64,000 nucleotides of DNA from Coemansia sp. RSA 487 (Eukaryota > Kickxellomycota > Kickxellomycetes > Kickxellales > Kickxellaceae), in contig JANBRJ010000047.1 of assembly GCA_027577595.1 (NCBI GenBank), positions 62,001 through 126,000 of the forward strand, read 5' to 3'. How positions within the stretch are numbered: position 1 is the first letter of the stretch; each line of letters starts with the position of its first letter. Of the stretch, positions 22,412 to 31,606 are shown in pieces. A program made the position numbers and the translations under genes. The notes under the pieces were generated by a model that ran no database searches, was not told the origin of the DNA, and saw nothing but the letters and a program-made list of their open reading frames with translations.

Positions 22412-22856
22412 TTAGTTCCGTTTTATTCTAGTCTTATTAGGAAAATATTGTGCTACAGTTCCTGCTGGAGTCGCCGGCTCTGGCCCCGGCGTCACAATAT
22501 AATATGTTGCCCACTTCAATCTTTCTATGGGCACTACTCTCGATGTTGGTGATATGACTATCGCTATTGACATCGCTCTCATCATTGCTAGCGTGAGACT
22601 CATCTTAGCTGGAGCTGCTGTCGTCCAGTTTCGCTCTGCTGTCATATCGACTGACATTGCCTTGGCTGGTTCGCTGTTTAGCGCATCGCGTGTGCAGCCG
22701 ACGTTAACTGGGACAGTGCGATTAGAAGATTCGTTCTTCGCAGTGGAAAGAGATCTACAGCCGTCGTCACTGTTGACCATAGTGGAATTACTGGTTAGTG
22801 TAATTCCGCTACCTGTGGCATTCATCTTGGAAATACAAATAATGGGCATGGTGTAA
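22412..22856. CDS. Doubtful hypothetical ORF pair (both strands open)
   Basis: Both strands are open here: 109 codons on plus (22527-22856) and 145 on minus (22412-22849). The plus frame has a hydrophobic stretch (IAIDIALIIASVRLILAGAA) and a TATA-like element 150 bp upstream. The minus frame is Ser/Thr/Ala-rich with no signal sequence. Neither has a recognisable domain, and codon use does not decide between them. One frame may be real, or both may be chance. Confidence 0.2.
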
Positions 22857-23154
22857 TAATGTTAACTATGTCAAGACATTGGCATTTGCAATATCGACAC
22901 ACGAGACAGCTTATTGTGATATGTGATAGCGAGGCTGCCGTTGATTGACTGTAGTCCTTTCAGATCCCTGTTTAATGCTGTTTGATTTAGATTTCATTTC
23001 GAATAAAAGTATGACCAATATAAATAGCAAGTAGTGGTTATGTAAATGCAAAATATTATTTGAAGAGCGATATTTTGTAATTGCATATATTGATATGTTG
23101 GTGCTCTCTCTGTATATAATAATTCTCCGATATTCAATTACATGAGGTGTTCCT

Positions 23155-24210
23155 TCAGGCAGACTCGAGCACAACGCGGTAGCGAGGCTTGCCACTGTCG
23201 ACATATTCAAGAGCCTCGTTGATCTTGGCCAGCGGGAAACGTTCGATCATTGGGCGGATGTTGTGCTTGGCGGCAAATTCAAGCATTTCACCCATGACCT
23301 TTCTTCCGCCTATCAAGGAACCAGTAATTGAGACCTCGGTATGTATAAACATTCCGGCATTAAAGGTCATATCCTCTTTCGGGTGCGCGAGAAAAACAAT
23401 CTGCCCCTCAAAGTCCATCCACGAAACAAACTCGTTTAACTGGTTTGACTCTGCGCTAGAAGTGACAAATAAATGGTTTAGCGAACGGCGCACAGAATCA
23501 GCTTCTTCCTTGCTTGAAATATCCACAAACTTTGAAGCGCCAAGCTCAAGGCTTTGCTCGCGCTTATTCGAGGAATGCGAAAAGGCAATTACTTCGGCAC
23601 CAAGTGCCTTTGCAAACTGGATCGCCAAGTGTCCAAGACCACCGATTCCAACAACGCCAACGCGATCCCCTTTCTTTACACCCTTGCGTACCATCGGTGT
23701 ATACACAGTGAGACCGGCGCACATAAGAGGAGGTGCGTAGACGGGATCGATGCTTGCAGGGATCTTGTGAACGTAGTTGTCCTCAACGCGAACGGCCTCT
23801 ACAAAGCCGCCCTGTGTAAACGATCCGTCGAGGTACTTTAAGTTGAACACATACATGTTTTCGGGACAGTGCGGATCGAGATCGCGGCTGCATGGGCTAC
23901 AGCTGCTCTTAAGACAAGCGTGGACCTGGCAGCCGGTACCTACAATGTCTCCCTCCTTGAAGGCGGTCACTTTATCGCCAACAGTGATGACCTTGCCAAC
24001 AATCTCGTGACCGACAACGATTGGGTAGTTGGTGATTTCCCAATGGTCCTTGAGCATATTGATGTCTGAACCGCAGATGCCACTGTAATCGATCTTGATT
24101 TCGATATCATGTTCTCCAAGTGGGCGAGGTTTGTACGTCCAGGGCTCGACAGTAAGCCCTGGTGTCTTGGCAGCCCAAGCATGAACTTCGTTGATCCTGC
24201 CTTCAACCAT
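23155..24210 (-). CDS. Zinc-dependent NADP-type alcohol dehydrogenase, cinnamyl alcohol dehydrogenase family (copy 1)
   Basis: Single-exon, 351 residues, the usual length for medium-chain dehydrogenases of the yeast Adh6/Adh7 and plant CAD type. Catalytic-zinc ligands are Cys46 (YSGICGSD), His68-Glu69 (VVGHEIVG) and a Cys in PLMCAGLTVY. The structural-zinc loop has Cys99, Cys104, Cys107 and Cys115, with CX4C in place of the more usual CX2C at its start. The nucleotide-binding motif is VGVVGIGGLGHLAIQFAKAL. Family members reduce aldehydes to alcohols with NADPH; the physiological substrate cannot be read from sequence. A TATA box lies 91 bp upstream of the ATG. A diverged tandem copy lies 600 bp upstream on the same strand, so this is a local duplication. 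Confidence 0.93.
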   Translation of the reverse strand: MVEGRINEVHAWAAKTPGLTVEPWTYKPRPLGEHDIEIKIDYSGICGSDINMLKDHWEITNYPIVVGHEIVGKVITVGDKVTAFKEGDIVGTGCQVHACLKSSCSPCSRDLDPHCPENMYVFNLKYLDGSFTQGGFVEAVRVEDNYVHKIPASIDPVYAPPLMCAGLTVYTPMVRKGVKKGDRVGVVGIGGLGHLAIQFAKALGAEVIAFSHSSNKREQSLELGASKFVDISSKEEADSVRRSLNHLFVTSSAESNQLNEFVSWMDFEGQIVFLAHPKEDMTFNAGMFIHTEVSITGSLIGGRKVMGEMLEFAAKHNIRPMIERFPLAKINEALEYVDSGKPRYRVVLESA

Positions 24211-24812
24211 TGATTTTATATATAATATAATGTTGTTTATTTGAAAAATGGAGTTGAGATTGAAAGTAACAGCGACGACTGAAGCAATTGGGTAGCGGGC
24301 TTTTTATACCTGCTTTGCACACATGTAGGAATTCCGTGGTGCAAAGCTGATCGACTACTACGTATATTGAGACAGCAGCTTGTTTGTTGCGTGAGTGATG
24401 ATATTGCCTGTGCCTGGCCGCAGCAAAATAAACAAAAGCAGGGTTAGTCTGCGAGCAAGAACGTAAAAAGCTCAGAACTAAAGTGCTGACAAATATAATT
24501 TAAAATAATAAAATCCCGACCTTTTCTCGACGAAATTCTATTCATGTCATAGATGTTTGAATTCTGATGCCTTTCAGAATAACGTGTTTTCCAAAATTGT
24601 GGCTCAAGGAGGCAATCTTCTCGAAAACGCTTTGCCGAACTAACACCGATCACGCTATACGATGATCTTATCTGCTTACTTTAGACATAATTGATCAGCA
24701 CCCTCTTTTCAACATCGACATGGTTACTAGTAACATAAATATTAATATGTATAAAGGTTACGTGTATCTATTCGTAAATGTTAGCACGATAATCAGGATA
24801 CTAAAATTAGAC
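24211..24812. other. Spacer between tandem dehydrogenases
   Basis: 602 bp holding the promoter of copy 1 (TATA box at 24301-24308) and the 3' flank of copy 2. AT-rich, no gene seen. Confidence 0.55.
24301..24308 (-). promoter_or_regulatory. TATA box of dehydrogenase copy 1
   Basis: TATAAAAA on the minus strand, 91 bp before the start codon at 24210. The paralogue has a similar element at a similar distance. Confidence 0.55.
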
Positions 24813-25841
24813 TTACAGGTTGCTGTTCTTGGGGTTCTCAAGCACAACGCGATAGCGAGCCTTGCCGCTATCGACGCGGACAATAGCATCATTTACTTCC
24901 TTCATAGGATAGCGCTCGATAATCGGTAAAACATTGTGCTTTGCAGAGAACTCGAGGGTTTTCTTAAGCACATTGATGCCGCCGATCAAAGAACCGATGA
25001 TGGCAACCTCGGTCCGGATAAACTCTCCGGGGGAGAAGGACATGTTGCCCTTTGGAAGTGCAAGCAAGATAATCTGTCCCTCGTAGTCCATCCACGAAAT
25101 AAATTCGTTGTACTGGTTTGAGTCCGAGTTTGAAGAAACAAACAAGTAGTTCAGAGAATGACGCACTGCGTCAACCTCTTTCTTGTTTGAGGTATCCACA
25201 AACTCGGAGGCTCCGAGTTCCATACACTGCTCGCGCTTGTTTGGAGAATGCGAAAACGCAACGACTTCGGCGCCAAGTGCTTTGGCGTACTGGATGGCAA
25301 GATGGCCAAGTCCACCAATCCCAACGACGCCAACACGGTCACCCTTCTTCACGCCCTTGCGCAGCATCGGTGCAAATACAGTAACACCAGCGCATATCAG
25401 GGGAGGCGCATATACGGGATCCAGGCCAGCAGGTATCTTGATTGCGTAATTGGCATCGATGCGAACAGCCTCGGCATACCCTCCCTGGGCTTGCTCACCG
25501 TCGTCATACCTGGCGTTATAAGTAAAAACGCTGTTAGGACAATGTGGATCAAGATCACGGCTGCAAGCATTGCAGTCTTTCTGGAGGCATCCATAAACCT
25601 GGGCACCGACACCAACGAGATCGCCCTCCTCGAGGTGCGTTACTTTCTCTCCCTTTGTGATGACCTTTCCAACAATCTCGTGCCCAACGATTGCAGGGTA
25701 GGAGGTACCGCCCCATTCCTCCTTGATCGTGTGCAGATCGGAGCCACAGATGCCGCTGTATTCGATCTTGATCTCGATGTCGTGCTCACCAAGCGGACGG
25801 GGCTTGTATGTCCAGGGCTCGACAGTAAGTCCGGGCTTCAT
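24813..25841 (-). CDS. Zinc-dependent NADP-type alcohol dehydrogenase (copy 2), N-terminal segment displaced
   Basis: 342 residues from an internal ATG at 25841. It keeps the full zinc and cofactor set: SGICGSD, VGHEIVG, a structural-zinc loop with CX4CX2CX7C (GCLQKDCNACSRDLDPHC), ICAGVTVF and VGVVGIGGLGHLAIQYAKAL. Copy 1 has about 15 more N-terminal residues, and their counterpart for this gene is found intact at 25994-26035 (MVEGKINEIHGWAA), separated by a 152-bp insertion. Removing the insertion would give the reading WAA-MKPGLTVEP, matching copy 1. I found no canonical GT-AG splice that rejoins these in frame, so the gene either starts at the internal ATG, uses unusual splicing, or is damaged. 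Catalytic residues are intact, so a shortened enzyme is possible. Confidence 0.85.
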   Translation of the reverse strand: MKPGLTVEPWTYKPRPLGEHDIEIKIEYSGICGSDLHTIKEEWGGTSYPAIVGHEIVGKVITKGEKVTHLEEGDLVGVGAQVYGCLQKDCNACSRDLDPHCPNSVFTYNARYDDGEQAQGGYAEAVRIDANYAIKIPAGLDPVYAPPLICAGVTVFAPMLRKGVKKGDRVGVVGIGGLGHLAIQYAKALGAEVVAFSHSPNKREQCMELGASEFVDTSNKKEVDAVRHSLNYLFVSSNSDSNQYNEFISWMDYEGQIILLALPKGNMSFSPGEFIRTEVAIIGSLIGGINVLKKTLEFSAKHNVLPIIERYPMKEVNDAIVRVDSGKARYRVVLENPKNSNL

Positions 25842-25991
25842 AGCTGTTACAAATAAAAGCCTTGACGGAACTAAAGTTCCTTAACTTTATTTTCCATGAA
25901 CAATCTGGCTTTTGTGCCGATACAAAACACTACAGTAATTAAACCTGTGATTGTGACTCACCATGCAACTCGCATGCCGATCATTATCACA
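25840..25991. other. 152-bp insertion with 5-bp direct repeat inside dehydrogenase copy 2
   Basis: ATAGC occurs at 25840-25844 and again at 25992-25996, at the exact point where alignment with the paralogue breaks. The unique part is 147 bp (25845-25991). Its ends are weakly related as an inverted pair (TGTTACAAATAA versus TTGTGATAATGA). A hairpin GGAACT-AA-AGTTCC lies at 25867-25880. It has no coding capacity. It could be a tiny non-autonomous element or an intron-like insertion; the family is unknown. Confidence 0.6.
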
Positions 25992-25993
25992 AT

Positions 25994-26035
25994 AGCGGCC
26001 CATCCGTGAATCTCGTTTATTTTGCCTTCAACCAT
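25994..26035 (-). pseudogene. Displaced N-terminal 14 codons of dehydrogenase copy 2
   Basis: Fourteen codons from an ATG at 26033-26035 read MVEGKINEIHGWAA, against MVEGRINEVHAWAA in copy 1. They lie just beyond the 152-bp insertion and 113 bp downstream of a TATA box, so this is the ancestral start. It is out of frame with the rest unless the insertion is removed. Confidence 0.8.
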
Positions 26036-26657
26036 TATTGTTATGCGTTTGCAATACTGTTGAATATCTTAAATGTAGTTTTGGAATATTGAAATGTTGG
26101 TTGTGGTGCGAAAAGAAAAACAAGAGTTTGGCAGGAAGAACATGATCCTTTTATATTGCTGATTGCAAAGACTTTGGAATGTTAAAGCTTTTTGCTGTAT
26201 ACTTAGCAAAGTTACTTTGTTCATTGGTATGAGACGCAGAAAAAGGTGCAATATGCTGACAAATTGATTCTGTTTCACTAAAAAGTTCTTTACGTTAACA
26301 CGCAAACGCTGGGCTGACTAATACTCTTGCATTCAGATAAAAAATATGCTACACTCAGAAAGCAAGCACAGGTACGTATGCGTCGGATATACGGGTTGGC
26401 TGAGATCCGACTCCAAGTTGTAGTCGGTTGGATGATACTTCCGAAGGGCAGGTGCAATAGCGAAAAAGGGAATCATAGCCAATCAGCTGGCTACTGATAC
26501 TGATGTTCATATTTAAAGCATAATTTTCGGATAAACTTCCAATCAACAAAACATTAAATAATCATGGCCCACTTCAAGATGTGAATAGCCTTATCAACTA
26601 ATCCGAAAATTCAATGGAATTGTATATCAAATCTAACGAAAAAAGAAAGGAACGTTC
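26036..26657. other. Spacer between dehydrogenase copy 2 and zuotin
   Basis: 622 bp, AT-rich, with the promoter of dehydrogenase copy 2 and the 3' flank of zuotin. No gene or RNA seen. A slightly GC-richer patch at 26370-26460 has no open frame of note. Confidence 0.5.
26148..26155 (-). promoter_or_regulatory. TATA box of dehydrogenase copy 2
   Basis: TATAAAAG on the minus strand, 113 bp upstream of the displaced ancestral ATG at 26035. It parallels the TATA box of copy 1. Confidence 0.5.
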
Positions 26658-27962
26658 TTAGAGCTTCGAGACAATTTCATCGACGGTGGCAAGTCCATTA
26701 CCAGCAGCATGTGCCTTCTCGATCTCAGTGCGGATCTCAACTGTCTTATCCAAGTCATGTTTGGCAGCAATGATCTTGTCAAGCTTGTCGGTAGCAGCAG
26801 TGATATCGGCCGCTGACGGGGTGGTTCCCTCGGGGACAAAGTAGTTGGCGGTTTTGAAGAACACCTTGAGCGCACGCTGCTCCTTCTTGAGCTGCTTGTG
26901 GGCTTGCTGGCGCTGCTTCTTGAGCTCCTCTTCCTGCACAGCAGACTCAGCAGCAGCCTTCTTGGCAGCCTCCTCAGCAGCCTTCTTGGCCTCGGCCGCC
27001 TTGCGGCTCTCCTCCTCACGCGCATTGCGCTTGGCATTGCGCTTGAGCTTGTCCTCCTCCTTGAACTTGACCATGCGCTGGTCAGCCTTCATCGCATTCT
27101 CAACAAGAGTACGCAGACGCTGCGTGTCCTCCTTCTTTCTGTTAGCACGCTCCTTCCGATTCTTGCCCTCGATGTACCGCTTCTCGTCGCGGTTGCCGTT
27201 GCCGTCGGCGACATCCTTGTCCAGATACTCGAACGAGCGCCACGAATCAAACTCGTACCAGAAGGCATAGAAGGCCTCAACATCCTCACGCGAGCTGTTC
27301 TCGTCACCAAGTCCCGGGACGGGCTGGATGTTGGAGAACCGTGCCTCGCGCTCAAATACAGGGCGGTACGTCTCGTAAAAGTCGGCTCCCTTGTCCTTTG
27401 CCGACGGAATCTCGGTCGAAATCTCAGTATCCACCGAGTCGTACTGCCTGCGCTTGACTGGGTCGGTCAGGATTTCAAACGCCTTCTGAATGCACTTGAA
27501 GAATCCGTCGTCGTTCATATGGCCTTGTGCGGCCTTTTTGTCCGGGTGGTGGCGGAGCACCTTCTTGCGCTGGTTCTTGATGATATCGTCGAGCGTTGCA
27601 CGGTAGCGCAGCTTGGACAGTCCAAGGATCGCATAGTGGTCCTGCTTCTTCCACTCCTTAGGGTCGCTCAACAGGAGCTCCTCGTCCTCCTCTTCCTCCT
27701 CATCATCGGCCAGCGACATGTTCTGCATTGCCTTGGCGGTCTCGGCTGCGACATGGTCGGAGTGGGCCTTCAAGTGGTCGCTCTGGTCCTTGGGATCAGT
27801 GCTCTCGAGACGGCGGCGGTAGTGCTGCACGTAGACGCCGACGGGGCTGACTGCCTGCTGCTTGGCGGGAGTGGCAGATCCGTGGACCTTGGCCTCGCCA
27901 GAGGCCGGGGCGGTAGCTGGGACAGAGCTAAGGGTGATTTCAAAGGGAACGTCGGCACACAT
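26658..27962 (-). CDS. ZUO1: Zuotin, ribosome-associated J-domain co-chaperone
   Basis: 434 residues (yeast Zuo1 is 433), single exon. The start is the ATG at 27960-27962; an in-frame TTG three codons upstream is not needed. An acidic block at about 86-98 (DDEEEEEDEE) precedes the zuotin-specific segment PKEWKKQDHYAILGL. The J domain covers about 108-178 with the HPD tripeptide at 139-141 in a helix-loop that is longer than in classic DnaJ. A highly charged Lys/Glu/Arg helical region at about 275-350 is the ribosome/rRNA-binding part. The C-terminus (about 365-434) is a small helical bundle. In the family, zuotin pairs with an atypical Hsp70 (Ssz1) as the ribosome-associated complex and stimulates Ssb-type Hsp70 on nascent chains. 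Ssz1 is not in this window. Confidence 0.95.
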   Translation of the reverse strand: MCADVPFEITLSSVPATAPASGEAKVHGSATPAKQQAVSPVGVYVQHYRRRLESTDPKDQSDHLKAHSDHVAAETAKAMQNMSLADDEEEEEDEELLLSDPKEWKKQDHYAILGLSKLRYRATLDDIIKNQRKKVLRHHPDKKAAQGHMNDDGFFKCIQKAFEILTDPVKRRQYDSVDTEISTEIPSAKDKGADFYETYRPVFEREARFSNIQPVPGLGDENSSREDVEAFYAFWYEFDSWRSFEYLDKDVADGNGNRDEKRYIEGKNRKERANRKKEDTQRLRTLVENAMKADQRMVKFKEEDKLKRNAKRNAREEESRKAAEAKKAAEEAAKKAAAESAVQEEELKKQRQQAHKQLKKEQRALKVFFKTANYFVPEGTTPSAADITAATDKLDKIIAAKHDLDKTVEIRTEIEKAHAAGNGLATVDEIVSKL

Positions 27963-28198
27963 TTTCTCCAAACGACAAGACTAGGAACAAAAAGTAATAG
28001 AAGAAATATATATATATATAGAGAAAAAGAAGAGATGTGCTTTGCTTTGTCAAACAAACAAAATTTTTTTAGCAGTCTCAAACCTCCCAGAATAAGAAAA
28101 TTCATCTGATTAGATTGGATACAAAATCCGGATTCGCTAATCTAATTATATATGCGATTGAAAGATTACCGGCAAAAGAAAAAGACTCAACCTAAGAT

Positions 28199-31135
28199 CT
28201 AGCTCGTTTTCCACAGCTCCACTGCTTTTGGGAAATCATGGTTAGCCCGAGCGTCCCAGTATCCGCCTCTGTACTGCCAGGAGCGACCTGATTCGCAGTG
28301 CGGGTCTTCGCGTTCCTCAAACCACTGCGGCACCCACTCGACGCCAGCCGCATCACGATCGCGCTTACGTTCTCGCTGCGCTTCCTCGAGCTCGTGCTTG
28401 GTCTCCTCCGCATCGTCGATCCGGCCCTCCTCGTATGCACGCTGGTCGGGGCGGAACCGTGTGTCCGTATGCGGCAGATCCTGCAGTGTTCCTGGTACAA
28501 GCTCGTTGAGCCGCATGGTAAAGTAGCTGAAGCGGTAGTAGTTCTCAGAATCTGGCGGGAGGGAGACCGCGGTCCAAAGGGTCTCAGCCTGCGTCGGCGA
28601 CTTTTCGAAGCGCAAATGCGACGACCAGCTGCCACGCAAAACACGCTCAACCTTGCTGTCACCGGTGCTGCCGCGGTATAGGTAGCACTCGACCATGTCG
28701 TTGGACGAGCTGAACATGCCTGCCTCCTTAAAATTTACGGTGCACTGATCGCCAGTCGAGTGGTTGGTGATAGTCATCTCGCCGGTGAAGTCGACAGTGC
28801 GATTGCCAGTGATAAGGCCGCGCACAAGCGCCGAGGGCTTGCAATACGTGAAGTGATCGCGGTGCTTCAGCAGCTCGATGTGCACGTTGGACGTCTGGAT
28901 AAACTCCATCGACTTGCCCCAGAATTTGCTCTTGCCGGAAGAGTCTTGCCAGAAACGGTAGCTGGGCGAATCCGCAAAACACGCCATCACCGGCGGATGG
29001 TGCGACACCTTCTCCGATACAAACCGATATCCACTGCGCGGATCGACCATCTCGTACGTCTCGCCCAGGAGCGGATTAAACGGCTTACGCTCGGCCCTGT
29101 GCTTCTTCGACGATAGCGTGCTGATTGCAAACGCCGCCACATACATGAGACGATCCAGGCTGTCGTTCATCTCGTCCGCCTTCTGCAGTAGCCTGTTGTA
29201 CATCAGCTCCTCGCATAGACCTTGGAGCGCGTTAACCGGCTCGTTCATGATCAGTGGCATTGCAATGCTTGTAAGATCTTTGCCGACGTTCTTGCGCAGA
29301 ATAGAAATAAGGCTGACGTTTACTTCGCTCGACTCGGCAGGAAGGCTAGTGCGCGGCTCGTAGTCGTCGAACATTGGCCGCATGCTTTCCAAAGTAACAA
29401 GAGGATGCTTGTCGAGATCTTTGTGCATTGCCTGCTTTGCGCCGCTGCTGCCACCTTTGACGGGCTTGCCTTCTTCCTCGGCAGTATCTGCGCCAGAAGT
29501 AGCAGGTTTGATCTCACCGCCTGCTGTATGCGGATGCTGTATGGTGTTTCTTGCCAGTGCCGCCATGAAATCGGGGTCACGAATCAGGTCCTGGCGCATC
29601 CTCGCAGATTGTCGATCATCTCCTATTTCCTGAGCGTCGTCGAAAAACCCGTCGACTGCTGCGTCACTGTCGCTGGTGCTGTAAGCATCACCTGCCCGCA
29701 TCGAAGCACCTACACCTCTTCCTGCCTGGCTTGTATCGATACTAGGCGTCGAGCGATTGCTACTGCTGCTACTGGTTACATTAGCAGTAGCTCCAGCAGC
29801 GGGATACGAATCTTTCGAAGAGAGCGGAAGCAGTCGTTCGCTTTCATCACGAGAAACTTCGAGCACGTCGTTGGTGTCGTAGAAGACTTCGGAGCCTGAC
29901 CCCGAGAACCAAGAGGCACGTGATGCAGAGAGTGCGAGTGAGGGCGGGTCACTGGCACCAGTATCCCACCGTGAAATCGACGGCCGGCCTGGCTTTTCCG
30001 ACGAGCCAACAAGGCAGTAGATGGTGTCCTCGCTGTCTTTGATAGCCTTTATGTATTCTAGAGCAGTCTGAATAGAGTCACCTCCTGATGACAGCCGCAA
30101 GTTGTTTATGAGTTGGTTGAGCTTGTCAGTCGACTCCAAAAACTTGGCATGTGCCAGCATGGCGTCTTCTGGAGATATGCTGCTGTGGTTGTATGAGGAC
30201 CTTGACGACGGCATTCCTGGCGCTGCTGGGTTGTGGGGAATTATGCCAGACATGAACGTGGCACCGTCAGCGTAGTTGGCGCTGGCTGCAAGCGCAGCGG
30301 CATCTTCCTTGGTCTTTTTGAGGGCAGCCACCCAGGCCGAAAAGTCCTGCGGCTTCTGCGCGTGTAGCTGGAAAAAGCCCTCGTCGCCGTCGATGGTGAT
30401 GAAGCAGTCTTCCTTGGACATGGACACCACAGCACTGACGAGATCCACTTTGGCGCGCGGAATGCCGCCCTCGGTTGTCGAGTACAGCAGCCAGCGGCCC
30501 TGGATGGTGAACCAGCGGCTGGCCCACCCTTGCATCCTTTTCCGCTTCTTCTTCAGCAGCCACCCGGAAATCAAGGTACGCGGCTTGATGCTGGCGCTGG
30601 CAGTCTCATCCTTTGTCTCTCTGACGGCCACGCAAAACGACAGACGCTTGGACGTGTTCTTCGAGAAAGAGTTGTCAAAGTATAGAATGTAGACGCCCGG
30701 ATCAACCGCAGTCCACGAGCCCTTTATAGTTGCCTTTGACGACTCGTAGTGCTTAAGTGCCATTAGTTCGACAATGCTCTTGTCCTGCAGCTTGAAGTGA
30801 ATGTTGCGCTGCTGCTGCTGAGTTTGCTGTAGCGTGGCAGCACGTGGCTCGGCGTCCGAATGGTTCTGTGTGATGCCTGCAGATAAAACCTGCCGCTTTC
30901 CAGTCAACGTGTTCATAGTCGAGCTTCTGCTGCCTGCAGGACCAACAGATCCAGCGGGCGATGACTGCAAGGGCGCATCGTCGCTGCCAGCAGCGGATGA
31001 CGATATGCGCCGAAACAGTCCAAAGTCTATGTTCTTGCGTTTTGTCGAAAACCACCATTGAATGGAGCACGGTACGCGCGTTATGTGGACTGTATGCAAG
31101 TAGCCATCTCGTGGCAGAATTTCAATCTCCTCCAT
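28199..31135 (-). CDS. OSH3: Oxysterol-binding protein homologue, Osh3 type (GOLD-PH-ORD)
   Basis: 978 residues, single exon (yeast Osh3 is 996). The N-terminus (about 1-180) resembles the Osh3 GOLD domain, including IQWWFSTKRKNIDFGLF. A PH domain follows at about 190-285 (ISGWLLKKKRKRMQGWASRW). The C-terminal ligand-binding domain starts near 610 and contains the family signature EKVSHHPPV near residue 708, preceded by NPLLGETYEM. Near residue 418 the segment EVFYDTNDVLE fits the FFAT consensus for binding the ER protein VAP/Scs2. The layout predicts a lipid carrier working at ER-membrane contacts, with the PH domain reading phosphoinositides. Function is inferred from the family. It precedes zuotin by 236 bp on the same strand. 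Confidence 0.93.
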   Translation of the reverse strand: MEEIEILPRDGYLHTVHITRVPCSIQWWFSTKRKNIDFGLFRRISSSAAGSDDAPLQSSPAGSVGPAGSRSSTMNTLTGKRQVLSAGITQNHSDAEPRAATLQQTQQQQRNIHFKLQDKSIVELMALKHYESSKATIKGSWTAVDPGVYILYFDNSFSKNTSKRLSFCVAVRETKDETASASIKPRTLISGWLLKKKRKRMQGWASRWFTIQGRWLLYSTTEGGIPRAKVDLVSAVVSMSKEDCFITIDGDEGFFQLHAQKPQDFSAWVAALKKTKEDAAALAASANYADGATFMSGIIPHNPAAPGMPSSRSSYNHSSISPEDAMLAHAKFLESTDKLNQLINNLRLSSGGDSIQTALEYIKAIKDSEDTIYCLVGSSEKPGRPSISRWDTGASDPPSLALSASRASWFSGSGSEVFYDTNDVLEVSRDESERLLPLSSKDSYPAAGATANVTSSSSSNRSTPSIDTSQAGRGVGASMRAGDAYSTSDSDAAVDGFFDDAQEIGDDRQSARMRQDLIRDPDFMAALARNTIQHPHTAGGEIKPATSGADTAEEEGKPVKGGSSGAKQAMHKDLDKHPLVTLESMRPMFDDYEPRTSLPAESSEVNVSLISILRKNVGKDLTSIAMPLIMNEPVNALQGLCEELMYNRLLQKADEMNDSLDRLMYVAAFAISTLSSKKHRAERKPFNPLLGETYEMVDPRSGYRFVSEKVSHHPPVMACFADSPSYRFWQDSSGKSKFWGKSMEFIQTSNVHIELLKHRDHFTYCKPSALVRGLITGNRTVDFTGEMTITNHSTGDQCTVNFKEAGMFSSSNDMVECYLYRGSTGDSKVERVLRGSWSSHLRFEKSPTQAETLWTAVSLPPDSENYYRFSYFTMRLNELVPGTLQDLPHTDTRFRPDQRAYEEGRIDDAEETKHELEEAQRERKRDRDAAGVEWVPQWFEEREDPHCESGRSWQYRGGYWDARANHDFPKAVELWKTS

Positions 31136-31606
31136 TTCTTACAGCGACGACCACAGAAATAGAATGAAGGCGGAATTACTATTAAGCAAAGTAGCAATTA
31201 CAGATACAATGAAAGTAGGTAAAAACGAGAATAAAAGGTCAGAGTAGCAGACAAGAGCAAAGGTGTTGTCTTTAAAAAAAGTGTAAATGAAGAGTAAAGA
31301 ATGGCCAAAAGTGGAGAATGGAGTTTTGAAGCTTTCTGACAAAATTAAAGCAAGTCTCGAGGCAGTGCGGAGTTTTGTTCAGCGGCATTCTGCAGCTTTC
31401 AAAGAAAAACAAAGAATATTACAGCTTGCAAAAGCTCTCTAAAAGAGGTGACAGTCTTGAGGAAAATACTCGGGCGGATCCCAAATATTGCCTTTGTAGA
31501 AGGTTTTTCCATATTTCGTTGGTGAATAGCAAGGTAAAAGAAAGCATGCCACCATGGCCATATATCACCCTATAAAAGATAGCTGTATCCTGTAGTCAAT
31601 TATACA

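Larger units (their letters stand above)
21875..23154. other. 1.28-kb convergent spacer with decayed or doubtful coding traces
   Basis: The spacer separates SLY1 from the first alcohol dehydrogenase. Two segments look more coding-like than random and are listed separately (21990-22260 and 22412-22856). The rest is AT-rich with short repeats and a TATA-like TATAAAAA at 22371-22378 on the plus strand. No RNA gene seen. Confidence 0.5.

Noticed and set aside
26898-28109. 403-codon plus-strand frame across zuotin
   Set aside because: Antisense shadow. Leucine-rich because it reads the complement of the Lys/Glu/Ala-rich zuotin coding sequence.
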